A stretch of 64,000 nucleotides of DNA from an uncultured Clostridia bacterium (GCA_946415375.1 CAMKSF010000003.1:37224-101223); one strand, 5' to 3'; positions 8,801-17,428 are shown, counted from the first letter of the stretch. Numbers and translations are program-made. Notes: generated by a model not told the origin, from the sequence alone.

Positions 8801-9973
8801 CAATTCTTTTTCTTTATCTTCCCTCTTTACTTGCTTTTCAGCATCTAGTAAAGTATGATTTTCTTTTTCAAAATCTCTTACTAAATTATCTTCTGCACCC
8901 ATATCAAATTTTTTGCAAATCCAATGAATAAATTTATCAATTGTATGGTGGAATTTATCAATAATTCTATGAAATCTGTTGTTTTCTTTTTCTAATCCTT
9001 TTATTTTACTTTTATATTTCCATTCTGTGTCAAACTCTTTCTGCTTATATTCCTTTTTTATTTGTTCTACTTCATTGTGCAGATTTTCATTATCTTCCAA
9101 AATTTTATTTCGCTCTTTTTCATATTTCGTTGCTTTTTCTACAGTTTTTTCTTGTCTTAATAATTGTTGGTGCATTAGCCAATTATCTTGATATAATTTA
9201 TTTATTAAATCATCTTTGGGTTTTATAATATCTTCTAAAATCTTTTCATCTCTCTTTTTTGACCATCTTGCTATTTTAATATCATCTATTTCTGGAACAT
9301 CTGGCAATTCTAATTTCATATTTTTCAAAATTTCTTTTGTTTGCTTAAAATTAGTTATTTTCTTAAATTCTTCAACAGAATAATGTTCTCTATTTGTTTC
9401 TTCTTTGGGTAAACCTCGTTGTAAATTAAATCCGTTTTCTACCATATATCTGTAAAAAGCATCTTGTAATTGTCTGTAACTATCTTTTGCTTTCCAAAAT
9501 TCACTACAAGCAAGTTTATCAATAGGATTCCCTTTTTTATCTGTAGTATGGACAACAGGCAAAAAAATTAAGTGCATATGAGGTGTTGCTTCATCTCTAT
9601 GCACTGTCGCTGATAAAATATATTGTTCTCCTAAATCTTTATATTCAGCAACAAAATTATATGCAGTTTCAAAATATCTTTTTGTTTCTTCTTCTCCTAT
9701 ATTTTCAAAATAATCGTGATCTGATGTTATTATATATTCACAAGCTATATTACTTACTGTTTTAATTTGTCCTTTCAAATTATATTTTTCTCTTATCCTA
9801 TCAAATTCCTTTTCATAACTATATTGTGGAAATTTTAGTGAATAGTTTAAATATGATTTTTCTTTATCTATATTCTCATTTGAATAATTTTTATTTCTTC
9901 TTTCATTGTGTCTAAATATTCCTTTTAAATTTTCTCTTTTGTATTTTTTGTTTCTAATAATTGCATAACTCAT
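8786..9973 (-). CDS. mobV: MobV-family relaxase (Mob/Pre)
   Basis: A 395-residue plasmid mobilisation relaxase that would nick oriT and lead DNA transfer in trans with a helper. The Mob_Pre domain covers roughly residues 1-210: the N-terminal 'SYAIIRNKKY..NLKGIFRHNERRN' motif and the metal-binding histidine motif HRDEATPHMHLIFLPV at about residues 125-140. The rest is a long Lys/Glu-rich coiled coil ('EDNENLHNEVEQIKKEY'), also usual in the family. AAGGAGG lies 9 bases before the ATG. Upstream is a 240-base array of hairpins that may contain the oriT. The gene looks intact although neighbours are broken, and no transfer or integration partners are visible. Confidence 0.93.
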   Translation of the reverse strand: MSYAIIRNKKYKRENLKGIFRHNERRNKNYSNENIDKEKSYLNYSLKFPQYSYEKEFDRIREKYNLKGQIKTVSNIACEYIITSDHDYFENIGEEETKRYFETAYNFVAEYKDLGEQYILSATVHRDEATPHMHLIFLPVVHTTDKKGNPIDKLACSEFWKAKDSYRQLQDAFYRYMVENGFNLQRGLPKEETNREHYSVEEFKKITNFKQTKEILKNMKLELPDVPEIDDIKIARWSKKRDEKILEDIIKPKDDLINKLYQDNWLMHQQLLRQEKTVEKATKYEKERNKILEDNENLHNEVEQIKKEYKQKEFDTEWKYKSKIKGLEKENNRFHRIIDKFHHTIDKFIHWICKKFDMGAEDNLVRDFEKENHTLLDAEKQVKREDKEKELNMER

Positions 9974-10073
9974 TTTTCATCATCCTCCTTGTTTAAATTT
10001 TTCTTCTTTGACTTGCTAAATAATAAGACATCTCATTTATAAAATTCTGCTCTTTCTCATTTGTCTTGTAACA

Positions 10074-10314
10074 CAACTACAACACTTTTTTAACGCTATC
10101 GCTAAAAGTGTTAGTTGTGGCAGGGAAAATTTAATTTTCCCCACACCCCTTTGCCTAAAAAATACTTTCGCATTTTTTAGGTTTTAGTTAAAATTGCCAC
10201 AGGCAACTTTAACTAAAAAACAGCCATAAAAGTAGTAACATAATCTACTTTTATAGCTGTTTTCCTATATGCAAATGTGCATTCCTATATAAGTATGTTT
10301 GCATTTGCATATAT
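10074..10314. other. Array of six consecutive hairpins, candidate oriT/single-strand origin region
   Basis: Six inverted repeats follow one another upstream of the relaxase: 10074-10119 (ACAACTA..ACACTTTT with AAAAGTGTTAGTTGT), 10124-10142 (GGGAAAATT/AATTTTCCC), 10155-10182 (CCTAAAAAAT/ATTTTTTAGG), 10187-10215 (13-base arms, one mismatch), 10218-10264 (AAAACAGC..ATAAAAGTAG / CTACTTTTAT..AGCTGTTTT) and 10267-10314 (TATATGCAAATG/CATTTGCATATA). MobV systems have their oriT upstream of mob and use inverted repeats there. The exact nick site cannot be placed by eye. No open frame of note is in 9980-10436. Confidence 0.5.
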
Positions 10315-10437
10315 TATATCTGCCATACCATAGCGGTATTTTTTCTTTTTATTCGCCTTATTTTCAATTTTAAGACTTTTTCTGTTGTTGGCTGGGTAAG
10401 TTTTATGGTTGAACGGAGTAGATAAAAAATTTCACTA

Positions 10438-10478
10438 AAAAATAACACTAGACTTTTTATAAATCTAATGTTATTTTT
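10438..10478. terminator. Hairpin in the relaxase-regulator intergenic region
   Basis: Arms AAAAATAACACTAGA / TCTAATGTTATTTTT with one mismatch and an 11-base loop. The plus-strand side ends in TTTTT and the minus-strand side also reads into T-rich sequence. Confidence 0.5.
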
Positions 10479-10481
10479 AAC

Positions 10482-10514
10482 TGTGACATTACTATGACAC
10501 TACTGTGACATTTT
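10482..10514 (+). repeat. Three tandem 11-base repeats (iteron-like)
   Basis: TGTGACATTAC, TATGACACTAC and TGTGACATTTT follow without gaps. One turn of helix per unit suggests binding of a protein array. They lie between the hairpin array and the end of the broken AlbA_2 regulator gene. Confidence 0.55.
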
Positions 10515-10556
10515 TTCAATTTTTGAGACACCCTCACAAATTTTTGGTTTACCATA

Positions 10557-11950
10557 CTATTTGTTAATTATATTCCAATATCCTTTTTTGTTCGAGCCAA
10601 CTCTTTCAATAATGCCTTTTTCTTTTAATGTTGCAATTCCTCTTTGTACTGTTTTAGGTGTTGTGTTTATTCTTTTTGCTATATTTGATTGTATGATTTG
10701 CGAATCTTCTAATATAGCATCTAGTATTTTTATTTCAATTTTTGTTAATTTTTCATAATCTTTTATTTGGACATTTTTATGGACATTTATTTGGACATTT
10801 TTTCCTTTCATTTCTCCTAATAAGTCCATATAAATTTTTGATGGATTACATTTTACCATTACCCCACTTGATTGTATTTCTATCTCTGGCAATGGAGTAT
10901 TAGATTTTTCACATTCCATCTTTATCTTTTCAAATCCTCTGCCCCAAGATTCTATAAATCCTGCTTTAAAGAATGTTTGAGCAATTAGTGGATTGTATGG
11001 TTTTGAATAGTGCTTTTCAAATAAGTTTTTTGATGCTAATTCTTCTGGAAATTTACCATCATTCCATACATATATTTTATCATCATAGATACTTATTTGT
11101 ATTGGATTGCTTTCTTCGTATTGCTTGTGGTTTATGCTATTAAGTAAAATTTCTCTAAATCCGATCACGAGGGAACATATATTCATCTATTCTTTGTACT
11201 CCTTCGTAATGAATAAGTGCTTTTAAATATTTTAGATAAATTAAATCTACAGCCTTATCTACCTGCAATATCAAAGCTCCTTGTACTTCATCTTGATACC
11301 TTAAATCTGCATCATTATCTTCAAAAAATCCAATCTTTATATATGAGCCTATAACCCATTTATTTGGTTCTTTTCCAAATAATAATAATGCTGCTTTATT
11401 CAAATATTTTCCATCATATAATCCTAAATTTTTAAGTAAAGTTGCATCATCAATTTCAACATCTTCTAATTTTTAATCTACCACTCTTTACGGATTTTTC
11501 TCTAAATACTTTAAATGCTTCTTCACTTAAATCATCAAAAGTAGCATTTTTTACTGGCAAATCTTCCCAACGCTTTCCAACTCTATCTAACATAAATCTA
11601 TCAAGTTCACTTCCTGTAACCTCGTGATTATTGCTACCACTTCTTAAATAAAATTTTCCTTGATAACTTATAGGCATTGGATATTGTTCTATTTTAATAA
11701 CTATATATAATAAATCATTTTCTTCTTCTATTTTTACTTCTGGAATTATTCCCATTGTATCTTTTATTTTATTTGGTACTTCTTTCACAAGTTTTACTGC
11801 ATTATTTACACCAATAACTTTGCCTTTATCATCTTTTCCAATATAAATAATACCACCATTAGCATTTGCCATACCACAAATCCATTTTAAGTATTCATCT
11901 TTCCAAACTGATTTAAATTCTATATCTTGATTTTCTAGCATATACATCAT
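10557..11950 (-). pseudogene. AlbA_2-domain ATP-binding transcriptional regulator, two frameshifts
   Basis: Three successive open frames (11456-11950, 11155-11403, 10557-11186) make up one protein of about 460 residues. The first has the AlbA_2 (Schlafen-like) domain ('ESQ/IEFKSVW', 'GMANANGGIIYIGKDDKG'). The second and third have the ATP-binding C-terminal region ('NKAALLLFGKEP', 'FREILLNSINHKQY', 'GRGFEKI') and a terminal winged helix ('SNIAKRINTTPKTVQRGIATLKEKGIIERVGS'). The first break, near 11470, is in AAAAATTAG and fits one extra A. The second, near 11168, is CGTGAT-C-GGATTT and fits one extra C. The better start is probably the ATG at 11941, 9 bases after AAAGGA. Such regulators are frequent on mobile elements. 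Confidence 0.85.
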
Positions 11951-12033
11951 TCCTTTCAGTTCAATTTACTAATAATATACCACACATTTGTAAAAATTTC
12001 CATAATTCTGTGTAAAGAACTACAAACATTTTT

Positions 12034-12429
12034 TTAGGTGCATATAATTTCGTTTATTATAATTTCTTCAACTCTATTTTTGATGTTATTCATGGCTTTA
12101 ACCCATTCTAATTGATTTTTTGCTTTTAGTTCTTCGTTTACATTTTCTTTTTCAGCAATTTGCTTTACAAGTAAATCAACTCTTTCTTTGCAAATATCAT
12201 CAATATCAAGTAAATGACTTGTTAATTCATTTTCAATTAGCATTAACGAATATTCTGCTTTTTTATATTCTTTCAAATATCTTGCTCTCATTCTTCCATA
12301 CTTTCCTACATTTCCTGTTCTTCTTGGTTTAGGTAATGCAATATTTGGAATATAATAACCATTGACTAAATTATATTCAATTCCTGTTCTTTCATCAATA
12401 ATAGTTTGTTTCAATTCTTTTTTTTCCAT
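12034..12429 (-). CDS. tnpV: TnpV family transposon-encoded protein
   Basis: 131 residues with the TnpV signature throughout: 'YNLVNGYYIPNIALP', 'GKYGRMRARYLKEYKKAEYSLMLIENELTSHL' and the C-terminal 'WVKAMNNIKNRVEEIIINEII'. TnpV occurs on Tn4451-type and other mobilisable clostridial transposons; its role is not established. It supports the view that the 5.8-12.5 kb region is a mobile element remnant. It has a GAAAGGAATG ribosome binding site and no TnpX-type recombinase nearby. Confidence 0.85.
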   Translation of the reverse strand: MEKKELKQTIIDERTGIEYNLVNGYYIPNIALPKPRRTGNVGKYGRMRARYLKEYKKAEYSLMLIENELTSHLLDIDDICKERVDLLVKQIAEKENVNEELKAKNQLEWVKAMNNIKNRVEEIIINEIICT

Positions 12430-12463
12430 TCCAAATCATTCCTTTCTTATTTTGGACTAAAAA

Positions 12464-12499
12464 AATAGAATTATTATCTTTTTCAATAACAATTCTATT
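12464..12499 (-). terminator. Terminator after the pilin N-terminal fragment
   Basis: Arms AATAGAATT / AATTCTATT, extended by an imperfect GTTATT/ATAATA stem. On the minus strand a TTTTTTTAG tract follows, 15 bases after the stop of the fragment at 12515. Confidence 0.65.
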
Positions 12500-12514
12500 A
12501 TAAGTTTATATAAA

Positions 12515-12643
12515 TCATAGGCTAGAACCCACTAAATTACTAAATTTTATATTCTTGTCATAAAATACTCTATTTACAATTATAGTAATTACAAGAGCTA
12601 TAAGTGTTATACCACTTGTTCCTTTTCTTTCTATCTTTTTCAT
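12515..12643 (-). pseudogene. N-terminal fragment of a pilin-like protein
   Basis: ATG at 12641-12643 with AAAAGGAGAACG upstream encodes 'MKKIERKGTSGITLIALVIT' plus 'IIV', the leader shared by the pilin-like proteins at 7442 and 21359. After the valine the sequence leaves the family (expected 'LLILAG') and stops after 19 unrelated codons at 12515. It is in the same orientation as the headless C-terminal fragment at 4848-5787, so the two may be halves of one gene separated by the island. About 100 or more residues between them are not accounted for, so deletion or a more complex history is needed. Confidence 0.75.
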
Positions 12644-12763
12644 CTTACGTTCTCCTTTTATATTTTATAAACATATTTTATATTAAAATTCTATATTTCG
12701 CAATATTATTCTAATATTTTTATTTTTCTTCGACAATCTTCTACAAACTTTGCAATAATACCG

Positions 12764-12772
12764 TGATATAAT
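12764..12772 (+). promoter_or_regulatory. Extended -10 promoter of the small toxin-like gene
   Basis: TGATATAAT (extended -10, TGn plus TATAAT) 40 bases upstream of the 32-residue peptide start; the -35 region is weak. RNA would start near 12780. Confidence 0.55.
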
Positions 12773-12811
12773 GTCTTTTGCCCTCACTTTAAAGGAAGGG
12801 GGTGATTATAT

Positions 12812-12910
12812 ATGAGTACATCAGATTTAATTTGGAATTTAGTTACTATGCTTATAGACAGAATTGAGAATTCCAAAAACGAAGAGAAAACAAAAGATAA
12901 TGACAATTAA
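12812..12910 (+). CDS. Fst/Ldr-like type I toxin peptide candidate
   Basis: A 32-residue peptide, MSTSDLIWNLVTMLIDRIEN followed by a Lys/Glu/Asp/Asn-rich tail. A short hydrophobic helix with a charged, Asp-Asn-rich tail is the layout of Fst-type toxins. The ribosome binding site GGAAGGGGGTG is strong. The sequence GTACATCAGATTTA spanning codons 2-6 (12816-12829) recurs exactly at 12968-12981 just beyond the shared terminator. That is the direct-repeat layout of the pAD1 par locus, in which a convergent antisense RNA pairs with the toxin mRNA at the repeats. Identification rests on architecture rather than sequence identity to a named toxin. Confidence 0.6.
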   Translation: MSTSDLIWNLVTMLIDRIENSKNEEKTKDNDN

Positions 12911-12935
12911 TGTAAGCAATTACATAATTGTAAAA

Positions 12936-12967
12936 ATAGTAGGGTCTCACCACCCTACTATTTTTTT
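12936..12967. terminator. Bidirectional terminator shared by toxin mRNA and candidate antisense RNA
   Basis: Perfect 10-base arms ATAGTAGGGT / ACCCTACTAT with loop CTCACC, TTTTTTT on the plus side and TTTTTAC on the minus side. It is the strongest bidirectional hairpin in the window. Confidence 0.9.
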
Positions 12968-12984
12968 GTACATCAGATTTATTG
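12936..12984 (-). ncRNA. Candidate antitoxin RNA (RNA II-like)
   Basis: A minus-strand transcript beginning near 12975-12985 would contain the complement of the direct repeat (5' AATCTGATGTAC), then AAAAAAA, then the shared terminator hairpin. It would be about 45-50 nt long. It could pair with the toxin start region through the repeat and with the terminator loop. The promoter is weak by eye (TATACA-like -10 at 12983-12988), so both the start point and the existence of the RNA are inferred from the par-type architecture. Confidence 0.4.
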
Positions 12985-13077
12985 TATAATTTAAACGTTA
13001 ATGTCTAAACTATATTTTTAATATATCATATTTTTTATAAAACGTCAAGGCACAATTGGTAAAATTTTCTATTTTAC

Positions 13078-13145
13078 AATAAATAAGTTCTTTAAACTTA
13101 TTTATTACAAAAAACACATGTGCAGAAAATTTCTATGAAATTTTC
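13078..13145 (-). terminator. Two hairpins downstream of ileS
   Basis: AATAAATAAGTT/AACTTATTTATT (13078-13106, 5-base loop) and GAAAATTTC/GAAATTTTC (13125-13145). On the minus strand a TTTTTTG tract lies between them. They are the only candidates for ending the ileS transcript; the rest of 12990-13198 shows no gene. Confidence 0.5.
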
Positions 13146-13198
13146 GCACGCGAACAAATACGAGTCATATCAGTAATCTATAAGTTAAAGTATATTAA

Positions 13199-16100
13199 TC
13201 ATGCCTCTTTTGTTCTTACTTCAACATCAAACATGACTTTTTCTCCATTTATTGAAACTTCTTCAGCTGTTTTTCTATCTTCGTTATACTCAACTTTATC
13301 TGCTAATGTATCATGTTTTATTGTATCTTCAAATTTCTTAACAATTGTTTCAACAGCTTTATTATTTGAAACATATAGATTAATTCTATCTAATACTTCA
13401 AATCCTCTATCTTTTCTCATATTTTGAACTTTTGACAAAACTTCTCTTAGCATTCCTTCTTCTTTTAACTCTGGAGTAATATGAGTATCTAAAACGACAC
13501 CAATTTCTCCTTCTCCTGCAAATGCAAATCCATCTTTTCCTTGCATCGTAACTAAAAGATTTTCAGAAGATAATTCTATTTGAGTATCCTCTATTTCTAT
13601 ATATTCAGAACCACCATTTTGTACTTTTAATGCTAAATCCATTTGATTAAATTCCGAAATCTTCTTTCTAATCTCAGGAATTAGTTTTCCAAACTCTCTT
13701 CCTAATACAGGTAAATTAGGTTTTATTTCAAAACTAACATAATCCTTCATATCTGCACCCAAAACAACCTTTTTAACATTTAGCTCTTCTTTTACTACAT
13801 CACTATAATACTCAGGTAAATTTTTAGCAGAAATTAGCATTTCTGAAAGTGGTTGTCTATTCTTAATATTTACAGAATTTCTAGCACTTCTTCCTAGTTT
13901 TACAATCTTGTATGCTAAATCCATTTCTTCCTCTAATTTTCTATCTATTGCTTTTTCATTAACTTCTGGCCATGTACATAAATGAACGCTTTCAGGAGCA
14001 GATTTATCTAGTCCAACTACTATATTTTGATATATCTCATCTGTCATAAATGGTACAAATGGTGCTGAAATCTTTATTAGCTTTGTAAGTACTTCATAAA
14101 GTGTTACATAAGCTCCTATCTTATCATCATTTAATTCTGAGCCCCAGAATCTATCTCTATTTCTTCTTACATACCAGTTTGAAAGTTCATCAACAAATTC
14201 ACCAAGTTCTATCGCAGCATTTGTTACATCATATTTTTCAAGTTTTTCATCTACATCTTTTATTAAAGTATTTAACTTTGAAATAATCCATCTATCCATT
14301 ATATTCTTTGATTTAAAATCAGCATATTTTAATGGATTAAAATTATCTATTTCTGCATAAAGAACAAAGAATGAATATACATTCCAAAGTGTTGCTAAAA
14401 ATCCTCTTTGTGTTTCTTGTACATTTTCAAGAGAAAGTCTTGTTGGAAGCCATGGAGCTGAACATGTATAGAAATGCCATCTTGTTGCATCTGCGCCAAC
14501 TGTGTCTAAAAGAAGCATTGGGTCAACTCCGTTTTTCTTTGATTTAGACATTTTTTGTCCTTTTCCATCTAATACATGACCTAAAACTATACAGTTTTCA
14601 AATGGTGTTTTTCCAAATAAAGATGTACCAAGTGCAGTTAAAGTATAGAACCATCCTCTTGTTTGGTCAATTGCTTCTGAAATAAAGTTTGCAGGAAATT
14701 CTTTTTCAAACAAATCTTTATTTTCAAAAGGATAATGTAATTGTGCATAAGGCATTGAACCAGAATCAAACCAACAATCAATAACTTCTTTAAATCTTTC
14801 CATCTTTTTTCCACATTCTGGGCACTTTAAGTGGACATTATCTATATATGGTTTGTGTAATTCAATATCTTTTGGACAGTCAACTGATTTTTCTTTTAAT
14901 TCTTCAATCGAGCCTATACATTCTGTATGACCACATTCACATTTCCATACCGGAAGTGGTGTTCCCCAATATCTGTCTCTTGAAATTCCCCAATCTATAA
15001 CATTCTCTAAGAATTTTCCAAATCTTCCTGTTCTGATTGTATCTGGATACCAATTAACTTTATTGTTATTAGCTACTAACTCATCTCTTAAGCTAGACAT
15101 TCTAACAAACCAACTCTCTTTTGGATAATATAGAAGTGGTGTATCACATCTCCAGCAGTGTGGATATGAGTGCAAATGTTTTTCTTTACTAAATAATTTG
15201 TTTTCTTCAGCAAGCCATTTACATATATCTTCATTACAATCTCTTACGAATCTCCCAGCCCATGGCTCTACTTCAGGAACAAATTTTCCTGATTTATCGA
15301 CTAGGTTTATAAAAGTAATTCCATTTTGTTTTGAAACTAAACTATCATCTTCCCCATAAGCTGGTGCAATATGAACAATTCCAGTTCCATCTTCAAGATT
15401 AACATAGTCTCCATGTATTACAACATAAGCCTTTCCTTCAACTTCTCCAAATGGCATTAATCTTTCATATTTTAGTCCTAATAATTCTTCACCTTTAAAT
15501 TCTTTTTCAACTTCATATGGTGTTTCTTTTAGAACTGTTTCTAATAAGTCCTTTGCTAAAATATACTTTTCAAATTTTGGTTCTTCGTCTGTTCCAATAT
15601 TTGCTTTAACTAATGCATAAGTATATGTTTTATTAACACATAAAGCTAAATTTGAAGGTAATGTCCATGGAGTTGTCGTCCAAGCTAAAATGTATGTATC
15701 TTTATCAAACCCTTGTCCATCTTCTAATTTGAATTTTGCAATACATGTTAAATCTTTTACATCTTTATATCCTTGTGCAACCTCGTGTGAAGAAAGAGCT
15801 GTACCACATCTTGGACAATAAGGCATAACCTTGTGACCTTCATATAATAAATCCTTATTCCATAATTCTTTTAAAGCCCACCAAACAGATTCAATGTATT
15901 CATTGTGATATGTAACATATGGATTTTCCATGTCTACCCAAAATCCAACCTTATCTGTCATTTTTTCCCATTCACCAACATATTGGAAAACACTCTCTTT
16001 ACATTGTTTTACAAATTTTTCTACTCCATATTCCTCTATTTGTTCTTTTCCTGAAATTCCAAGTTTCTTTTCTATTTCAAGTTCTACTGGAAGTCCATGT

Positions 16101-16363
16101 GTATCCCATCCGGCCTTTCTTGGTACATAATATCCCTTCATTACTTTATATCTAGGAATTATATCTTTCATTACTCTTGTTTCAATATGTCCAACATGTG
16201 GCATTCCATTTGCTGTTGGTGGTCCATCATAAAAAACAAAATATCTTTTTCCTTTATTCATATCAAAATTTTTCTTAATAATATTATTCTTTACCCATCT
16301 TTCGTGTACATTTTGCTCCATTTTTGCAAAACTATTTTCTGGTAATTCTACTTTTTTATACAT
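13199..16363 (-). CDS. ileS: Isoleucyl-tRNA synthetase, IleS2-type
   Basis: A 1054-residue class I synthetase charging tRNA-Ile. The HIGH-type motif is in '[17 protein letters not shown]' (residues ~49-65), followed by '[20 protein letters not shown]'. The editing CP1 domain carries '[12 protein letters not shown]'. The KMSKS loop is '[13 protein letters not shown]' near residue 590, and a tRNA-binding/anticodon region forms the C-terminus. The length and the '[10 protein letters not shown]' signature match the eukaryote-like IleS2 class rather than the ~930-residue bacterial IleS1. IleS2 enzymes are often less sensitive to mupirocin (family knowledge, not tested here). The gene follows DUF1653 by 14 bases and is controlled by the T-box upstream. 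Confidence 0.97.
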   Translation of the reverse strand: MYKKVELPENSFAKMEQNVHERWVKNNIIKKNFDMNKGKRYFVFYDGPPTANGMPHVGHIETRVMKDIIPRYKVMKGYYVPRKAGWDTHGLPVELEIEKKLGISGKEQIEEYGVEKFVKQCKESVFQYVGEWEKMTDKVGFWVDMENPYVTYHNEYIESVWWALKELWNKDLLYEGHKVMPYCPRCGTALSSHEVAQGYKDVKDLTCIAKFKLEDGQGFDKDTYILAWTTTPWTLPSNLALCVNKTYTYALVKANIGTDEEPKFEKYILAKDLLETVLKETPYEVEKEFKGEELLGLKYERLMPFGEVEGKAYVVIHGDYVNLEDGTGIVHIAPAYGEDDSLVSKQNGITFINLVDKSGKFVPEVEPWAGRFVRDCNEDICKWLAEENKLFSKEKHLHSYPHCWRCDTPLLYYPKESWFVRMSSLRDELVANNNKVNWYPDTIRTGRFGKFLENVIDWGISRDRYWGTPLPVWKCECGHTECIGSIEELKEKSVDCPKDIELHKPYIDNVHLKCPECGKKMERFKEVIDCWFDSGSMPYAQLHYPFENKDLFEKEFPANFISEAIDQTRGWFYTLTALGTSLFGKTPFENCIVLGHVLDGKGQKMSKSKKNGVDPMLLLDTVGADATRWHFYTCSAPWLPTRLSLENVQETQRGFLATLWNVYSFFVLYAEIDNFNPLKYADFKSKNIMDRWIISKLNTLIKDVDEKLEKYDVTNAAIELGEFVDELSNWYVRRNRDRFWGSELNDDKIGAYVTLYEVLTKLIKISAPFVPFMTDEIYQNIVVGLDKSAPESVHLCTWPEVNEKAIDRKLEEEMDLAYKIVKLGRSARNSVNIKNRQPLSEMLISAKNLPEYYSDVVKEELNVKKVVLGADMKDYVSFEIKPNLPVLGREFGKLIPEIRKKISEFNQMDLALKVQNGGSEYIEIEDTQIELSSENLLVTMQGKDGFAFAGEGEIGVVLDTHITPELKEEGMLREVLSKVQNMRKDRGFEVLDRINLYVSNNKAVETIVKKFEDTIKHDTLADKVEYNEDRKTAEEVSINGEKVMFDVEVRTKEA

Positions 16364-16377
16364 ATTTATTCCTCCTC

Positions 16378-16623
16378 TTATCTTTTACTCTCAATATTTT
16401 GTAATTCAAACTTGTACTTTTGCATTACATTCGGATATTTTTCATGGTCAACCTCTCCTAGAAAGTTGTCTTTAGGTCTAGCATATACATGTGTTCCATT
16501 TCCATATAAACCTCGATAAATAACCATTTCTTCTCCTGTTTCACTGTGTATCGCAACGCCTTCAACAGTATATAAATCTCCTTTAAAATGTTTGTAAATA
16601 CCATGAACTTTTAATTCGTTCAT
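16378..16623 (-). CDS. DUF1653 family protein
   Basis: 81 residues matching the DUF1653 family over its full length: '[35 protein letters not shown]', then '[19 protein letters not shown]'. This is a small beta-rich fold of unknown role. It lies between the T-box leader and ileS with an AGGAGGAG ribosome binding site, so it is translated from the isoleucine-regulated transcript. No direct role in charging is known. Confidence 0.9.
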   Translation of the reverse strand: MNELKVHGIYKHFKGDLYTVEGVAIHSETGEEMVIYRGLYGNGTHVYARPKDNFLGEVDHEKYPNVMQKYKFELQNIESKR

Positions 16624-16639
16624 TCTATCTCCTCCTTTT

Positions 16640-16672
16640 AAAAAGTTGGAAAAGAGAACCGTCCCCTTTTCT
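16640..16672. repeat. Dispersed GGGACGG-type palindromic repeat, copy 1
   Basis: The plus strand reads AAAAAGTTG, then GAAAAGAGAACCGTCCCC, then TTTTCTC. GAAAAG and CTTTTC form a stem around the GGGACGGTT loop on the opposite strand. Closely related copies are at 24193-24233 and 33532-33556, with a decayed one at 3040-3061. Confidence 0.75.
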
Positions 16673-16676
16673 CAAA

Positions 16677-16961
16677 GCAAAAAAACAAGCCATTCCTGTA
16701 TTTAGGACGAAATGACTTGTTCCGCGGTACCACCTAAGTTAGTAACCTTTATTAAAAAAGCTTTTCACTTTACTTGTTACTCTCTTTAATATCTTTAACG
16801 CAGATATACGGCAAAATCTAATATACTGAATGTTTTTCAATTTTGCGACTATTAAGGTGATAAAAAATAATTTTTACTTACTCTGCTCTCAGCTTTTGCA
16901 AAGTTCTCTGTTAGATATTATATTATTTTTCGAGTCCTTAATTTTGTTTTTTAATATTATG
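16677..16961 (-). promoter_or_regulatory. T-box leader (isoleucine) controlling DUF1653-ileS
   Basis: The minus strand contains the T-box bulge core AGGTGGTACCGCGGAAC near 16717-16736, which pairs with the uncharged tRNA acceptor end. A terminator with arms AACAAGTCATT/AATGGCTTGTT and TTTTTTT follows at about 16677-16722. Stem I elements (AGAGAA and GAGAGCAGAG) are near 16870-16915. An AUC triplet in TTTTTATCACC near 16858 is the likely isoleucine specifier. Uncharged tRNA-Ile should favour antitermination and expression of ileS. Confidence 0.93.
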
Positions 16962-16967
16962 TTATTT

Positions 16968-16996
16968 ATATTATCATATTTTTTTTGTTTTTTCAA
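16968..16996 (-). promoter_or_regulatory. Promoter of the T-box-DUF1653-ileS transcript
   Basis: On the minus strand, TTGAAA (16991-16996), a 17-base spacer and TAATAT (16968-16973). RNA would start near 16961, just before the T-box stem I. Confidence 0.75.
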
Positions 16997-17034
16997 GTAT
17001 TTTTTGAAATAAAAATAGGATTTAAAACGGAGTC

Positions 17035-17066
17035 AGCCACCTTGACACATTTGTATCAAGATGGCT
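17035..17066 (-). terminator. Hairpin after the 68-residue membrane protein gene
   Basis: Arms AGCCACCTTGA / TCAAGATGGCT with one mismatch, 5 bases after the stop codon at 17071. The T-tract on the minus strand is short (GTTTTAAA), so termination may be weak. Confidence 0.5.
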
Positions 17067-17070
17067 TCTA

Positions 17071-17277
17071 CTAGATGATAAACATATCTGCAATCACAAT
17101 GCAGATAAGTATGACCCATACTAAGTTTAACTTAGTTTCTCTTTTGCGGTCATTTACCTCATCTGCCGCCTCACAATTGGGCACATTTTCAAGTTCTTTT
17201 TCATAGAACTTGTTTATGAGCCAATTGAAGAAAAAAACAACTGCTGCAACGAAAAATGATAAAACTACGTACTTCAT
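17071..17277 (-). CDS. Small two-helix membrane protein, paralogue A
   Basis: 68 residues from the ATG at 17277, chosen because CCAAGGAGG lies 5-6 bases upstream; a longer frame to 17325 lacks such a site. Hydrophobic segments flank a charged centre: 'YVVLSFFVAAVVFFFNWLI' then 'CEAADEVNDRKRETK' then 'VWVILICIVIADMFII'. The central 'EAADE...RKR..' block also occurs in the next gene upstream (17429-17695), so the two are distant paralogues. It has its own promoter (17333-17361). Function unknown. Confidence 0.7.
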   Translation of the reverse strand: MKYVVLSFFVAAVVFFFNWLINKFYEKELENVPNCEAADEVNDRKRETKLNLVWVILICIVIADMFII

Positions 17278-17332
17278 AATGCCTCCTTGGTGCTTAACAC
17301 CTTCTAAGCAAACAACTTGTTTCACTTTTTAT

Positions 17333-17361
17333 ATTATACCACTTTTTCAGTTTTATGTCAA
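17333..17361 (-). promoter_or_regulatory. Consensus promoter of small membrane protein A
   Basis: On the minus strand, TTGACA (17356-17361), a 17-base spacer ending in TGG, and TATAAT (17333-17338). This is a perfect sigma-A consensus. Confidence 0.88.
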
Positions 17362-17398
17362 TCTATAAATCTATTTTTACTTCAATATATACAAAATA

Positions 17399-17423
17399 AA
17401 CCACGACTTAATATGTCGTGGTT
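17399..17423 (-). terminator. Terminator of small membrane protein B
   Basis: Perfect 9-base arms AACCACGAC / GTCGTGGTT with loop TTAATAT, right after the stop codon at 17429. TTTATTTTG follows on the minus strand and TTTTTT on the plus strand. Confidence 0.75.
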
Positions 17424-17428
17424 GTTTT

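Noticed and set aside
10074..10314. CRISPR array
   Set aside because: The repeats are inverted, each of different sequence, with no regular spacers and no cas genes.
5787..12574. Intact integrative mobilisable transposon
   Set aside because: tnpV and a MobV relaxase are present, but no TnpX, serine or tyrosine recombinase and no clear terminal or direct repeats were found, and several genes are broken.
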